From: Methanobacterium sp.
Lineage (GTDB): Archaea > Methanobacteriota > Methanobacteria > Methanobacteriales > Methanobacteriaceae
DNA: 9,264 nt
Assembly (NCBI GenBank): GCA_028682985.1
Contig: JAJRAE010000132.1
Span: forward strand, 1 to 9,264
Direction: 5' to 3'
The notes under the pieces are model-generated. The model saw only the letters and a program-made list of their open reading frames with translations, was not told where the DNA came from and ran no database searches. Position numbers and translations under genes: made by a program. Shown in pieces: positions 1 to 6,199 of the stretch; position 1 is the first letter of the stretch, and the number at the start of each line of letters is the position of its first letter.

Positions 1-680
1 CCACATCTTCGGCATCCGATAGTCAATATCCGGCTCATAAGCGCATCTTCCCAATGATCTGAAGCGGCGTGTATTCCTTTATCTGATTGCTCCATTAGAA
101 ATTGAGGTGTTATCTCAATTTCATCTCCCCGGACTATCTCTGGTTCTTCCGGTCCTCCCCGTCCCATGGCCACCACACAGGGGTTGTAATTATTTTTATG
201 GATGATTCTTGCTGCATAAGCAGATACTGCAGTTTTTCCTATTCTTTTTCCAGTACCTAATATTTTAAATGAAGGTTTCTCTAGAATGTCATGTTCTCCT
301 AAGGGATAGAATTTGAAATCAGGACCTTCGTAGGGTATACCATGGGATATTACTATGTTGGCTATTTTAAATCTTTTAGAATAATCTACAATGGGTTCAT
401 CACTGAGGTCCATCACCACATCTGCATCATACTCTGCAATTTTCTTGTCTATTAAATCGTAGGGAATTTCATGGTGGCTAGGACCGAAATGCACTGTTCT
501 TTCCATTTTTTTAGATATATCGTCTTCTGATACTTCTCTTAATTTTTCAGTGCCTCCAATAAATATTACTGCCACTATTTCATTATTATCCAGACTGTCC
601 AGGGTATCTAAAGCAGATTTAGTTACGGGTATATAATGTTCTCCATCAACCAGACAAATCATTTTTCTTATACCGTCCAT
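1..680 (-). CDS. cpgS: Cyclic 2,3-diphosphoglycerate synthetase, N-terminal half (partial)
   Basis: Catalyses ATP-dependent closure of 2,3-diphosphoglycerate to cyclic 2,3-diphosphoglycerate, a cytoplasmic solute and phosphate/energy store of Methanobacteriales. I translated 226 codons from the minus strand; the C-terminal half (family length about 460 aa from memory) lies beyond the window start. The protein begins MDGIRKMICLVDGEHYIPVT, a short hydrophobic strand typical of the family. A P-loop, GTGKRIGKT, sits at residues 142-150 and is followed by VVAMGRGGPEEPE; the visible part ends in SDHWEDALMSRILTIGCRRC. The ATG at 680 has a strong SD (GGAGG, 6-7 nt upstream). It is on the same strand as the upstream UPF0058 gene, but 187 AT-rich bases with a TATA-like box separate them, so it probably has its own promoter. 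The family call is from recognition of the N-terminus and P-loop region; no internal stop is seen. Confidence 0.9.
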   Translation of the reverse strand, partial: MDGIRKMICLVDGEHYIPVTKSALDTLDSLDNNEIVAVIFIGGTEKLREVSEDDISKKMERTVHFGPSHHEIPYDLIDKKIAEYDADVVMDLSDEPIVDYSKRFKIANIVISHGIPYEGPDFKFYPLGEHDILEKPSFKILGTGKRIGKTAVSAYAARIIHKNNYNPCVVAMGRGGPEEPEIVRGDEIEITPQFLMEQSDKGIHAASDHWEDALMSRILTIGCRRC

Positions 681-734
681 AAAACATTCCTCCAACTTAA
701 AACAATGCTGTAAATTAATATAATCAAGATATTA

Positions 735-744
735 ATTATATAAT
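735..744 (-). promoter_or_regulatory. Candidate TATA box for cpgS
   Basis: ATTATATAAT on both strands, centred about 60 nt upstream of the cpgS ATG. An archaeal start site about 25 nt downstream would fall near 715 and give a leader of about 35 nt containing the GGAGG site. The surrounding DNA is so AT-rich that other boxes are possible, and no clear purine-rich BRE is visible. Confidence 0.4.
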
Positions 745-774
745 AAAAAAAGAGATATTATTATTAAATTATTA

Positions 775-789
775 TTTTTTATTAACAAA
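775..789. repeat. 15-bp direct repeat, copy 1 (upstream of cpgS)
   Basis: TTTTTTATTAACAAA. The identical 15-mer occurs again at 1332-1346, upstream of the UPF0058 gene on the same strand orientation. This copy lies about 95-110 nt upstream of the cpgS start and about 30 nt beyond its candidate TATA box. It is low in complexity, so a chance match is possible. Confidence 0.35.
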
Positions 790-867
790 AATTTAAATAT
801 ATTTTCAATATAATTAATTAAAATAATGAATTTGGATTTTTTCTTTTATTCAACTACTTATGAATCT

Positions 868-1212
868 CTATCTCATTCCAACAATTTTTATATCCTGATT
901 CTTTTCATATTTTAGTGTTTCATTATCCTGCAGTTTTACAAGTTCCCTTCTAGATCTCTTCACCAGTTCTGAAAGACCATTGGAAATGTTGGAAGACATT
1001 CCTCCGTTGTTATTGGCAAGAACTTCGGATATTGTGTTTGACAATACAAAAATAGCATATTTATGTTCGGCTTTAGTCCGGTGAATATGATGAGGGCTTA
1101 TATTAAGACCGAGATAGTCTTTACATTCCTCCTTTAACTCGTATTCTTCATCCATATTTTTTAACACGTATACCAAAAATTGATGTAGTTGAATAAGTTC
1201 ATCTTTGTACAT
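868..1212 (-). CDS. UPF0058 family protein (function unknown)
   Basis: A 114-aa cytosolic protein of the archaeal UPF0058 family (Pfam PF01893 from memory), which has no established function. The diagnostic features are the start YKDELIQLHQ, the histidine-rich ISPHHIHR at residues 38-45 (H41, H42, H44) and EHKYAIFVL at 49-57. The clustered histidines would suit metal binding, but that is inference. There is no signal peptide or membrane segment; the C-terminal third is charged and probably helical. I chose the ATG at 1212, not the in-frame GTG at 1224. The GTG sits inside AAGGTG, a good SD 9 nt before the ATG, and family members begin M(Y/H)K(D/E)ELIQLH. It is divergent from hisD across a 288-nt spacer. 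Confidence 0.85.
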   Translation of the reverse strand: MYKDELIQLHQFLVYVLKNMDEEYELKEECKDYLGLNISPHHIHRTKAEHKYAIFVLSNTISEVLANNNGGMSSNISNGLSELVKRSRRELVKLQDNETLKYEKNQDIKIVGMR

Positions 1213-1323
1213 ATTATCTGACACCTTACTGATTTCAAGTTTGCGGCATGTGTAGTAGATTTAATACTTAGGTGATGGGAATTTAACAGATAAAAAATAT
1301 TAATACGGATTTTATTATAAATT

Positions 1324-1350
1324 AATATTTGTTTTTTATTAACAAATATT
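1324..1350. promoter_or_regulatory. 10-bp perfect inverted repeat, candidate operator
   Basis: AATATTTGTT (1324-1333), a 7-nt spacer, and AACAAATATT (1341-1350) form a perfect 10+10 dyad. On the minus strand it lies immediately upstream of the TATA-like TTTATAAT of the UPF0058 gene, a usual place for an archaeal regulator to bind. It overlaps the second copy of the TTTTTTATTAACAAA repeat (1332-1346). Binding is inference. Confidence 0.45.
1332..1346. repeat. 15-bp direct repeat, copy 2 (upstream of UPF0058 gene)
   Basis: Identical to 775-789. It covers the spacer and most of the right arm of the 10-bp dyad, so the element shared with the cpgS upstream region is only half of that dyad. Confidence 0.35.
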
Positions 1351-1500
1351 TCACATGCCAATCTATACGTATTATTAATGTTGTAAATAAAGGTTTCCTA
1401 CCGTACAGCAAAAATCACCAAATAAAAGAAGTTATTAACTCATAAAAACAATAATTAATGACTATAATTTCCCTTAAAATTAGGTAATAACTGTGATAGA

Positions 1501-2796
1501 ATGAAAATTTCCAAATTAAAAAGGATGAATAATGAAAATAAGCTTAAACTTTTAAAGAGGTCTCAATTAAGCGATACGGAACTGGTAAAGAATGTTAATA
1601 AAATCTTAAGTGATGTTCATCACAAAGGCGATAGTGCTATACAGTATTATTGTGAAAAATTTGATGATGTGATATTGCAAGATCTGCAGGTCAATATGAC
1701 CACAAATAAAGAAAGAAAAATGCTGGCGGATGAAGCAGTGGTGAAAGCCCTTAAAAAGGCAGCATTCAATATAGAAAAATTCCATAAGGCCCAGATACCA
1801 CCTGAATGGATCTGCAATGTTGATGAAGGAATATCCGCGGGACAGATAATAAGACCCATAGAAACCGTTGGCTGTTACATACCGGGAGGTAGAGCAGTTT
1901 ACCTTTCAACCATCCTGATGACCATAATACCCGCCAGGATAGCGGGAGTATCCCGAATCATTTGCTGCACCCCACCAGATAAAGATGGCCAGGTAAAGCA
2001 GGAGATAATAGCCGCGGCCAAATTAGCAGGTGCTCACGAAATATACGCCGTGGGAGGGGCACAGGCCATCGCAGCAATGGCCTACGGAACAGAAACTATT
2101 CCTCGGGTTGATAAAATAGTAGGTCCCGGAAATAAATACGTGACCACCGCCAAAAAATTAGTCTACGGTGATGTGGACATCGACTTCCCAGCCGGACCCT
2201 CAGAAGTGCTTATCATAGCCGATGAAAATGCCAACCCAGAATATGTAGCAATAGACCTCATGGCACAGGCCGAACATGACCCTGATGCAGCATGTGTTCT
2301 GGTAACCACATCAATAGAATTAGCAGAAAAAGTAAACTTAGAAATTGATAAGGAAATTAAAAGAGCCCCAAGAAAAAAGATAATAACCGAATCACTCCAT
2401 AAATATGGGCACATAGTCCTGGCCCACAACCTGGAAGAAGCAACTGAATTCTCAAACCAGTATGCACCGGAACACCTTATCATCATGACAGAAGAACCAG
2501 AAGATGTGCTGGAAAATATTAAAAATGCCGGCTCCATATTTCTAGGCGATTTAACTCCGGTGGCTGCTGGAGACTACGGCTCAGGCACCAATCACGTGCT
2601 TCCCACCTCAGGATGCGCCCGCTTCACAGCAGGATTATCAACCGAATCATTCCTGAAAAAACCCACAGTACAGCGCCTAACCAAGGAAGGATTTAAGAAT
2701 CTAGAAGACGTAGTTATCACTCTGGCAGAATATGAGGGACTGTACTCCCATGCAGAGTCATTTAAGAAACGTGCAAAAAATATTAATAACAAATAA
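1501..2796 (+). CDS. hisD: Histidinol dehydrogenase
   Basis: The last enzyme of histidine synthesis: a zinc- and NAD-dependent two-step oxidation of L-histidinol to L-histidine (EC 1.1.1.23) in the cytosol. At 431 aa it has the usual length. The NAD-domain block GCYIPGGRAVYLS is at residues 124-136, and the family signature runs from GPGNKYV (208) to AGPSEVLIIAD (231-241). By alignment with the E. coli enzyme from memory, the zinc ligands are Q256, H259, D358 and H417, and the general base pair is E324-H325 (YAPEHL). All are present. The ATG at 1501 follows GTGAT at 1493-1497, a close SD; M9 at 1525 has no SD. No other his gene is in the window, so the gene is detached from any his cluster here. 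aspS follows in the same direction after 212 nt containing a hairpin and palindrome. Confidence 0.97.
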   Translation: MKISKLKRMNNENKLKLLKRSQLSDTELVKNVNKILSDVHHKGDSAIQYYCEKFDDVILQDLQVNMTTNKERKMLADEAVVKALKKAAFNIEKFHKAQIPPEWICNVDEGISAGQIIRPIETVGCYIPGGRAVYLSTILMTIIPARIAGVSRIICCTPPDKDGQVKQEIIAAAKLAGAHEIYAVGGAQAIAAMAYGTETIPRVDKIVGPGNKYVTTAKKLVYGDVDIDFPAGPSEVLIIADENANPEYVAIDLMAQAEHDPDAACVLVTTSIELAEKVNLEIDKEIKRAPRKKIITESLHKYGHIVLAHNLEEATEFSNQYAPEHLIIMTEEPEDVLENIKNAGSIFLGDLTPVAAGDYGSGTNHVLPTSGCARFTAGLSTESFLKKPTVQRLTKEGFKNLEDVVITLAEYEGLYSHAESFKKRAKNINNK

Positions 2797-2847
2797 TAAC
2801 AGAAAATAGTTTCGGATAAAAAATTAATTATAGAAGGTAATATTTCG

Positions 2848-2884
2848 GTATTAATATTAGAAGTAATAATTCTTTTATTAATAC
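2848..2884. other. Imperfect hairpin in the hisD-aspS spacer
   Basis: GTATTAATA (2848-2856) pairs perfectly with TATTAATAC (2876-2884). Inside, a 2x2 T/T mismatch is followed by a further pairing of AGAA (2859-2862) with TTCT (2870-2873), leaving a 7-nt loop. That gives 13 paired positions in a 37-nt element 52 nt past the hisD stop. No U-tract follows directly, so it is not a classic intrinsic terminator. It could be an mRNA 3'-end or processing structure, or a DNA operator. Confidence 0.45.
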
Positions 2885-2904
2885 AAAGGGTAGTAATATT
2901 GAAA

Positions 2905-2914
2905 TTATAAAATT
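2905..2914 (+). promoter_or_regulatory. Candidate TATA box for aspS
   Basis: TTATAAAATT about 95-105 nt upstream of the aspS ATG. Transcription would start near 2933-2937 and leave a leader of about 75 nt that contains the palindrome at 2950-2964. AT-rich alternatives exist nearer the gene (around 2970-2985), so the assignment is weak. Confidence 0.3.
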
Positions 2915-2949
2915 AAAATTTTTAATTAGATTAAACTCCAAGGAAATTT

Positions 2950-2964
2950 TAAGAGATTCTCTTA
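2950..2964. promoter_or_regulatory. 15-bp palindrome upstream of aspS
   Basis: TAAGAGATTCTCTTA is a perfect 7+1+7 palindrome, 45-59 nt before the aspS ATG. It contains G and C in both arms, unlike most of this AT-rich spacer, which makes chance less likely. The one-base centre argues for a protein-binding DNA site, not an RNA hairpin with this exact loop. Confidence 0.45.
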
Positions 2965-3008
2965 CCGGATTTTAAACATTTAAAATTTTCAAATTTAGAG
3001 GTGAATTT

Positions 3009-4322
3009 ATGACTGCAGGCAAATGTAAAAGAACTCATTATTCAAAAGAGATAACAAAAGAACTAAGTGGAGAACAGGTAACCATCAAAGGATGGATCCA
3101 TGAAATCCGAGATCTGGGCGGTATAATATTTGTGCTTTTAAGAGACAGGGACGGCATACTGCAAATAACGGCTCCCAGTAAAAAAGTATCACCAGAACTC
3201 TTCGGGGAAATCAGGGAGCTAAAGAAGGAATCCGTGATCTCAATAAAAGGAACAGTAAAAGAATCACCCAAAGCACCAGGGGGGGTTGAGATAATACCCC
3301 AGGAAGTGGAACTAATAAACGAATCCAAGTTACCACTGCCCCTGGATACAACTGAAAAAGTTCGGGCAGAAATTGACACCAGACTGGACTCCAGATTTCT
3401 GGATCTTAGAAAACATAATATAAGCTCCATATTTAAAATAAAAAGCAGGATGCTGCATTCTGTACGAGTTTTCCTGGAAAAGAACAATTTTATAGAGATT
3501 AACACCCCCAAATTAGTGGCCTCGGCTACAGAAGGTGGAACTGAACTATTTCCTATCACCTACTTTGAAAGGGAAGCTTTCCTGGGCCAGAGCCCTCAGC
3601 TCTATAAGCAGATAATGATGGCATCTGGATTTGACCAGGTATATGAAATAGCACCAATATTCCGGGCAGAGGAGCATGATACACTCCGCCACTTAAACGA
3701 AGCCATATCCATAGATCTAGAAGCGGCTTTCTGCGACCATGAGGATGTGATGCAGATACTGGAGCAGATGATAGTCACCGCAGTTACGGATGTTAAAGAG
3801 CATTGCAGGAGTGAACTTGAAACAATACAGGTAGATTTACAGGTTCCCACAGCACCTTTCTCCCGGATCGACTATGATGATATGGTGGACATGGTAAACT
3901 CCAAGGGAGTGGCCATGCGCCATGGGGAGGATATGTCCCGGGCTGCTGAAAAAGCAATGGGAGAAATAAATCAGGGTTACTACTTCATCACAGGTTGGCC
4001 TACTGATATCAAACCTTTCTATGTTATGCCCGGCCAGGAAAACCCTGAAAAAAGCTGTGCCTTTGATCTGATGTACCGGGATTTGGAGATATCATCCGGA
4101 GCTATGAGGGTACATCAGCACGATCTACTGGTGGAACGGATAAAAAAACAGGGACTAAACCCAGAATCATTTAAAAGATACCTGGCAGCCTTTGAATATG
4201 GAATGCCTCCCCATGCTGGTTGGGGGGTGGGAGCAGAAAGATTCACCATGTGCCTCACTGGAGCCCAGAATATCCGGGAAACCGTACTATTCCCCAGAGA
4301 CCGTAGAAGACTCACACCATAA
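3009..4322 (+). CDS. aspS: Aspartyl-tRNA synthetase, archaeal type (likely non-discriminating)
   Basis: Attaches aspartate to tRNA-Asp using ATP (EC 6.1.1.12, or 6.1.1.23 if it also charges tRNA-Asn). The 437-aa protein is the short archaeal/eukaryotic type without the bacterial insertion domain. Residues about 16-105 are the OB-fold anticodon-binding domain (VTIKGWIHEIRDLGG at 24-38). The class II catalytic core follows: motif 1 FIEINTPKL at 161-169, the GQSPQLYKQ loop at 193-201, motif 2 FRAEEHDTLRHLNE at 218-231 and motif 3 GVGAERFTM at 406-414. H31 and P87 occupy positions that, as I recall, are His/Pro in non-discriminating and Trp/Lys in discriminating archaeal enzymes. The ATG has a strong SD, GAGGTGA, at 2998-3004. 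A long U-tract follows the stop. Confidence 0.96.
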   Translation: MTAGKCKRTHYSKEITKELSGEQVTIKGWIHEIRDLGGIIFVLLRDRDGILQITAPSKKVSPELFGEIRELKKESVISIKGTVKESPKAPGGVEIIPQEVELINESKLPLPLDTTEKVRAEIDTRLDSRFLDLRKHNISSIFKIKSRMLHSVRVFLEKNNFIEINTPKLVASATEGGTELFPITYFEREAFLGQSPQLYKQIMMASGFDQVYEIAPIFRAEEHDTLRHLNEAISIDLEAAFCDHEDVMQILEQMIVTAVTDVKEHCRSELETIQVDLQVPTAPFSRIDYDDMVDMVNSKGVAMRHGEDMSRAAEKAMGEINQGYYFITGWPTDIKPFYVMPGQENPEKSCAFDLMYRDLEISSGAMRVHQHDLLVERIKKQGLNPESFKRYLAAFEYGMPPHAGWGVGAERFTMCLTGAQNIRETVLFPRDRRRLTP

Positions 4323-4334
4323 AAATAATACATA

Positions 4335-4357
4335 TTTTTCCTTTTTTTTATTTATTC
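4335..4357 (+). terminator. U-tract terminator after aspS
   Basis: T5-CC-T8 followed by ATTTATT begins 13 nt past the aspS stop. A run of U without a required hairpin is the usual archaeal intrinsic terminator. Confidence 0.7.
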
Positions 4358-4399
4358 TAAATTCTCCATTGTTAAAAAATTCGTTTTATTAAAGAAAAT

Positions 4400-4425
4400 A
4401 TCTAAAAAATAAATTCAATAAAAGA
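4400..4425 (-). terminator. U-tract terminator of the minus-strand membrane-protein gene
   Basis: On the minus strand, after the stop at 4438, the sequence reads TTTCTTTTATT then TTTATTTTTTAG (T6 is the complement of 4404-4409). Together with the plus-strand tract at 4335-4357 it insulates the two convergent genes. Confidence 0.5.
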
Positions 4426-4437
4426 AATTACTTGTTC

Positions 4438-5055
4438 TCACTGATTTTTAGTCTTAACGTACTCCTCCAGAGCCCGGGAGCCGAAGTAGAATATCACAAT
4501 CGCCCCCACTATCCAGGTGAAGTTGGTTACAATTGTTTTAATTGGTTCATCAGCAGGAAGATTCACACTACCAAAAGTTACCAGGGGTAGGAAGGCGAAA
4601 TAGGTTACTACAAAGGAGCTGGTCAGTGCCTTACGTACTTCCCCACTGTTCAGTGGAGATGTGCCTGACATGTAATTGGCTATAATGAGAATTCCAAAGA
4701 AGGTGATAATTCCAATAGATATGAAAAACCACTGGATGGGTATTTTAAGAAGCCAGAGCAGAAGAGGTAGGATAATTAAATCAATCACTGCAAGTATACT
4801 AACCATTCTCAAGGAGCTGAACCATTTTCTACCCCGGAAATTTTTAACCTGCTTTCGGTAATTGTCCCTTTCCTTAATTACCTTTATTCTCTCTTTATCC
4901 AACCATTCAGCACGTTTTTCAAGTTCTTCGTTGTATTTCTGCAGTCTTTCAATTTTTTCAAAGTCAAGTTTTCGGATCTGCTCTTCCAGTAAATCCTTCT
5001 CCTGAAAAAGACGGCCAATATCCTTTTCAGTATCATCTTTCAAACTATCCGGCAC
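4438..5055 (-). CDS. Coiled-coil membrane protein of unknown function
   Basis: I do not recognise this 205-aa protein. Residues about 8-75 are rich in Glu and Lys with a heptad-like pattern (FQEKDLLEEQIRKLDFEKIE at 17-36), predicting a long cytosolic coiled coil. A basic stretch (KNFRGRKW, 71-78) precedes four hydrophobic segments at about 83-104, 107-128, 145-163 and 173-192, with a short soluble turn SPLNSGEVRKAL (133-144) between the second and third. There is no signal peptide and no catalytic motif that I can see. The positive N-terminal flank suggests that the coiled coil and the C-terminus (EEYVKTKNQ) are inside the cell. The start is GTG, supported by a strong SD (AGGAGGGG, complement of 5062-5069, 6 nt spacing) and a well-placed TATA box. 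It stands alone, convergent with aspS and divergent from aroA'. Confidence 0.85.
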   Translation of the reverse strand: MPDSLKDDTEKDIGRLFQEKDLLEEQIRKLDFEKIERLQKYNEELEKRAEWLDKERIKVIKERDNYRKQVKNFRGRKWFSSLRMVSILAVIDLIILPLLLWLLKIPIQWFFISIGIITFFGILIIANYMSGTSPLNSGEVRKALTSSFVVTYFAFLPLVTFGSVNLPADEPIKTIVTNFTWIVGAIVIFYFGSRALEEYVKTKNQ

Positions 5056-5090
5056 GTCTAACCCCTCCTATGACTTACAAAAGATAATTT

Positions 5091-5098
5091 CATATAAA
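5091..5098 (-). promoter_or_regulatory. TATA box for the coiled-coil membrane-protein gene
   Basis: The minus strand reads TTTATATG, close to the archaeal TATA consensus. Initiation about 25 nt downstream falls near 5069-5071, right at the SD, giving a short leader of about 15 nt before the GTG. Confidence 0.5.
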
Positions 5099-5111
5099 AT
5101 TTCATACTAAT

Positions 5112-5143
5112 ATTGATTTTTAATACTTATTAATTTTATCAAT
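5112..5143. promoter_or_regulatory. Nested inverted repeat in the divergent region
   Basis: ATTGAT (5112-5117) is inverted as ATCAAT (5138-5143). Between them TTAATA (5120-5125) is inverted as TATTAA (5128-5133) around CT. The nested dyad begins 14 nt beyond the minus-strand TATA box. It is AT-rich and asymmetrically spaced, so only a tentative regulatory site. Confidence 0.3.
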
Positions 5144-5207
5144 CTCTACAAACATCTCCCTAAAATATAAAAGCAAATACCAGTAATGAATTTAGAACTA
5201 GAACTAT

Positions 5208-5222
5208 TCATTAAATTAATGA
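5208..5222. promoter_or_regulatory. 15-bp palindrome upstream of the aroA' TATA box
   Basis: TCATTAAATTAATGA is a perfect 7+1+7 palindrome that ends 7 nt before the TTTATATC box of aroA'. A 6-bp tandem (AGAACT twice, 5194-5205) lies just upstream of it. The position suits a transcription-factor site, but the site is AT-rich. Confidence 0.4.
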
Positions 5223-5229
5223 TTAATTT

Positions 5230-5237
5230 TTTATATC
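5230..5237 (+). promoter_or_regulatory. Candidate TATA box for aroA'-aroB'
   Basis: TTTATATC matches the archaeal TATA pattern. Initiation would be near 5258-5262, leaving a leader of about 60 nt before the ATG at 5320. It presumably drives both aroA' and aroB'. Confidence 0.5.
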
Positions 5238-5306
5238 AGCTAATGTAAATTTCCATATAGTATCGATAATATTCTGATTGTGGTTTTACATATGGTCAGG
5301 AAAAAA

Positions 5307-5316
5307 GGAGGAGGGG
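5307..5316 (+). promoter_or_regulatory. Strong ribosome binding site that fixes the aroA' start
   Basis: GGAGGAGGGG lies 3-8 nt before the ATG at 5320 and selects it over the in-frame TTG at 5278. Confidence 0.8.
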
Positions 5317-5319
5317 CAT

Positions 5320-6114
<795 letters not shown>

Positions 6115-6199
6115 ATAAAAACAGATTATAATAACTAAATATTAAAATAAAAAATTCAAAGTTAAATAAAATTATCCAATTTCAAGAAGGTATAAAAAT

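Larger units (their letters stand above)
1213..1500. promoter_or_regulatory. Divergent promoter region between UPF0058 gene and hisD
   Basis: No convincing gene lies here. The stretch is AT-rich and must carry promoters in both directions. For the minus gene, TTTATAAT (rc of about 1314-1321) is the best TATA box, with a perfect dyad directly beyond it. For hisD, candidates are AAATAAAAG at 1420-1428 (leader of about 50 nt) or TATAAT at 1463-1468 (nearly leaderless). I cannot choose between them. Confidence 0.5.

Noticed and set aside
1161..1361. 66-codon minus-strand open frame overlapping the UPF0058 start
   Set aside because: Most of it is the AT-rich promoter region read as protein; it overlaps a conserved gene and has no family-like features.
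1364..1372. Short palindrome ATACGTAT upstream of hisD
   Set aside because: It is only 8 bp and isolated; expected by chance in AT-rich DNA.
2163..2537. 124-codon minus-strand open frame inside hisD
   Set aside because: It lies opposite the catalytic core of HisD, with composition typical of an antisense frame and no promoter or SD.
3038..3559. 173-codon open frame on the minus strand inside aspS
   Set aside because: It is antisense to the conserved AspRS coding sequence, has serine-rich low-quality composition and no SD. It is a shadow of the real frame.
4192..4392. Plus-strand open frame overlapping the aspS 3' end
   Set aside because: It is out of frame with motif 3 of AspRS, runs through the terminator and ends in a translated T-tract.
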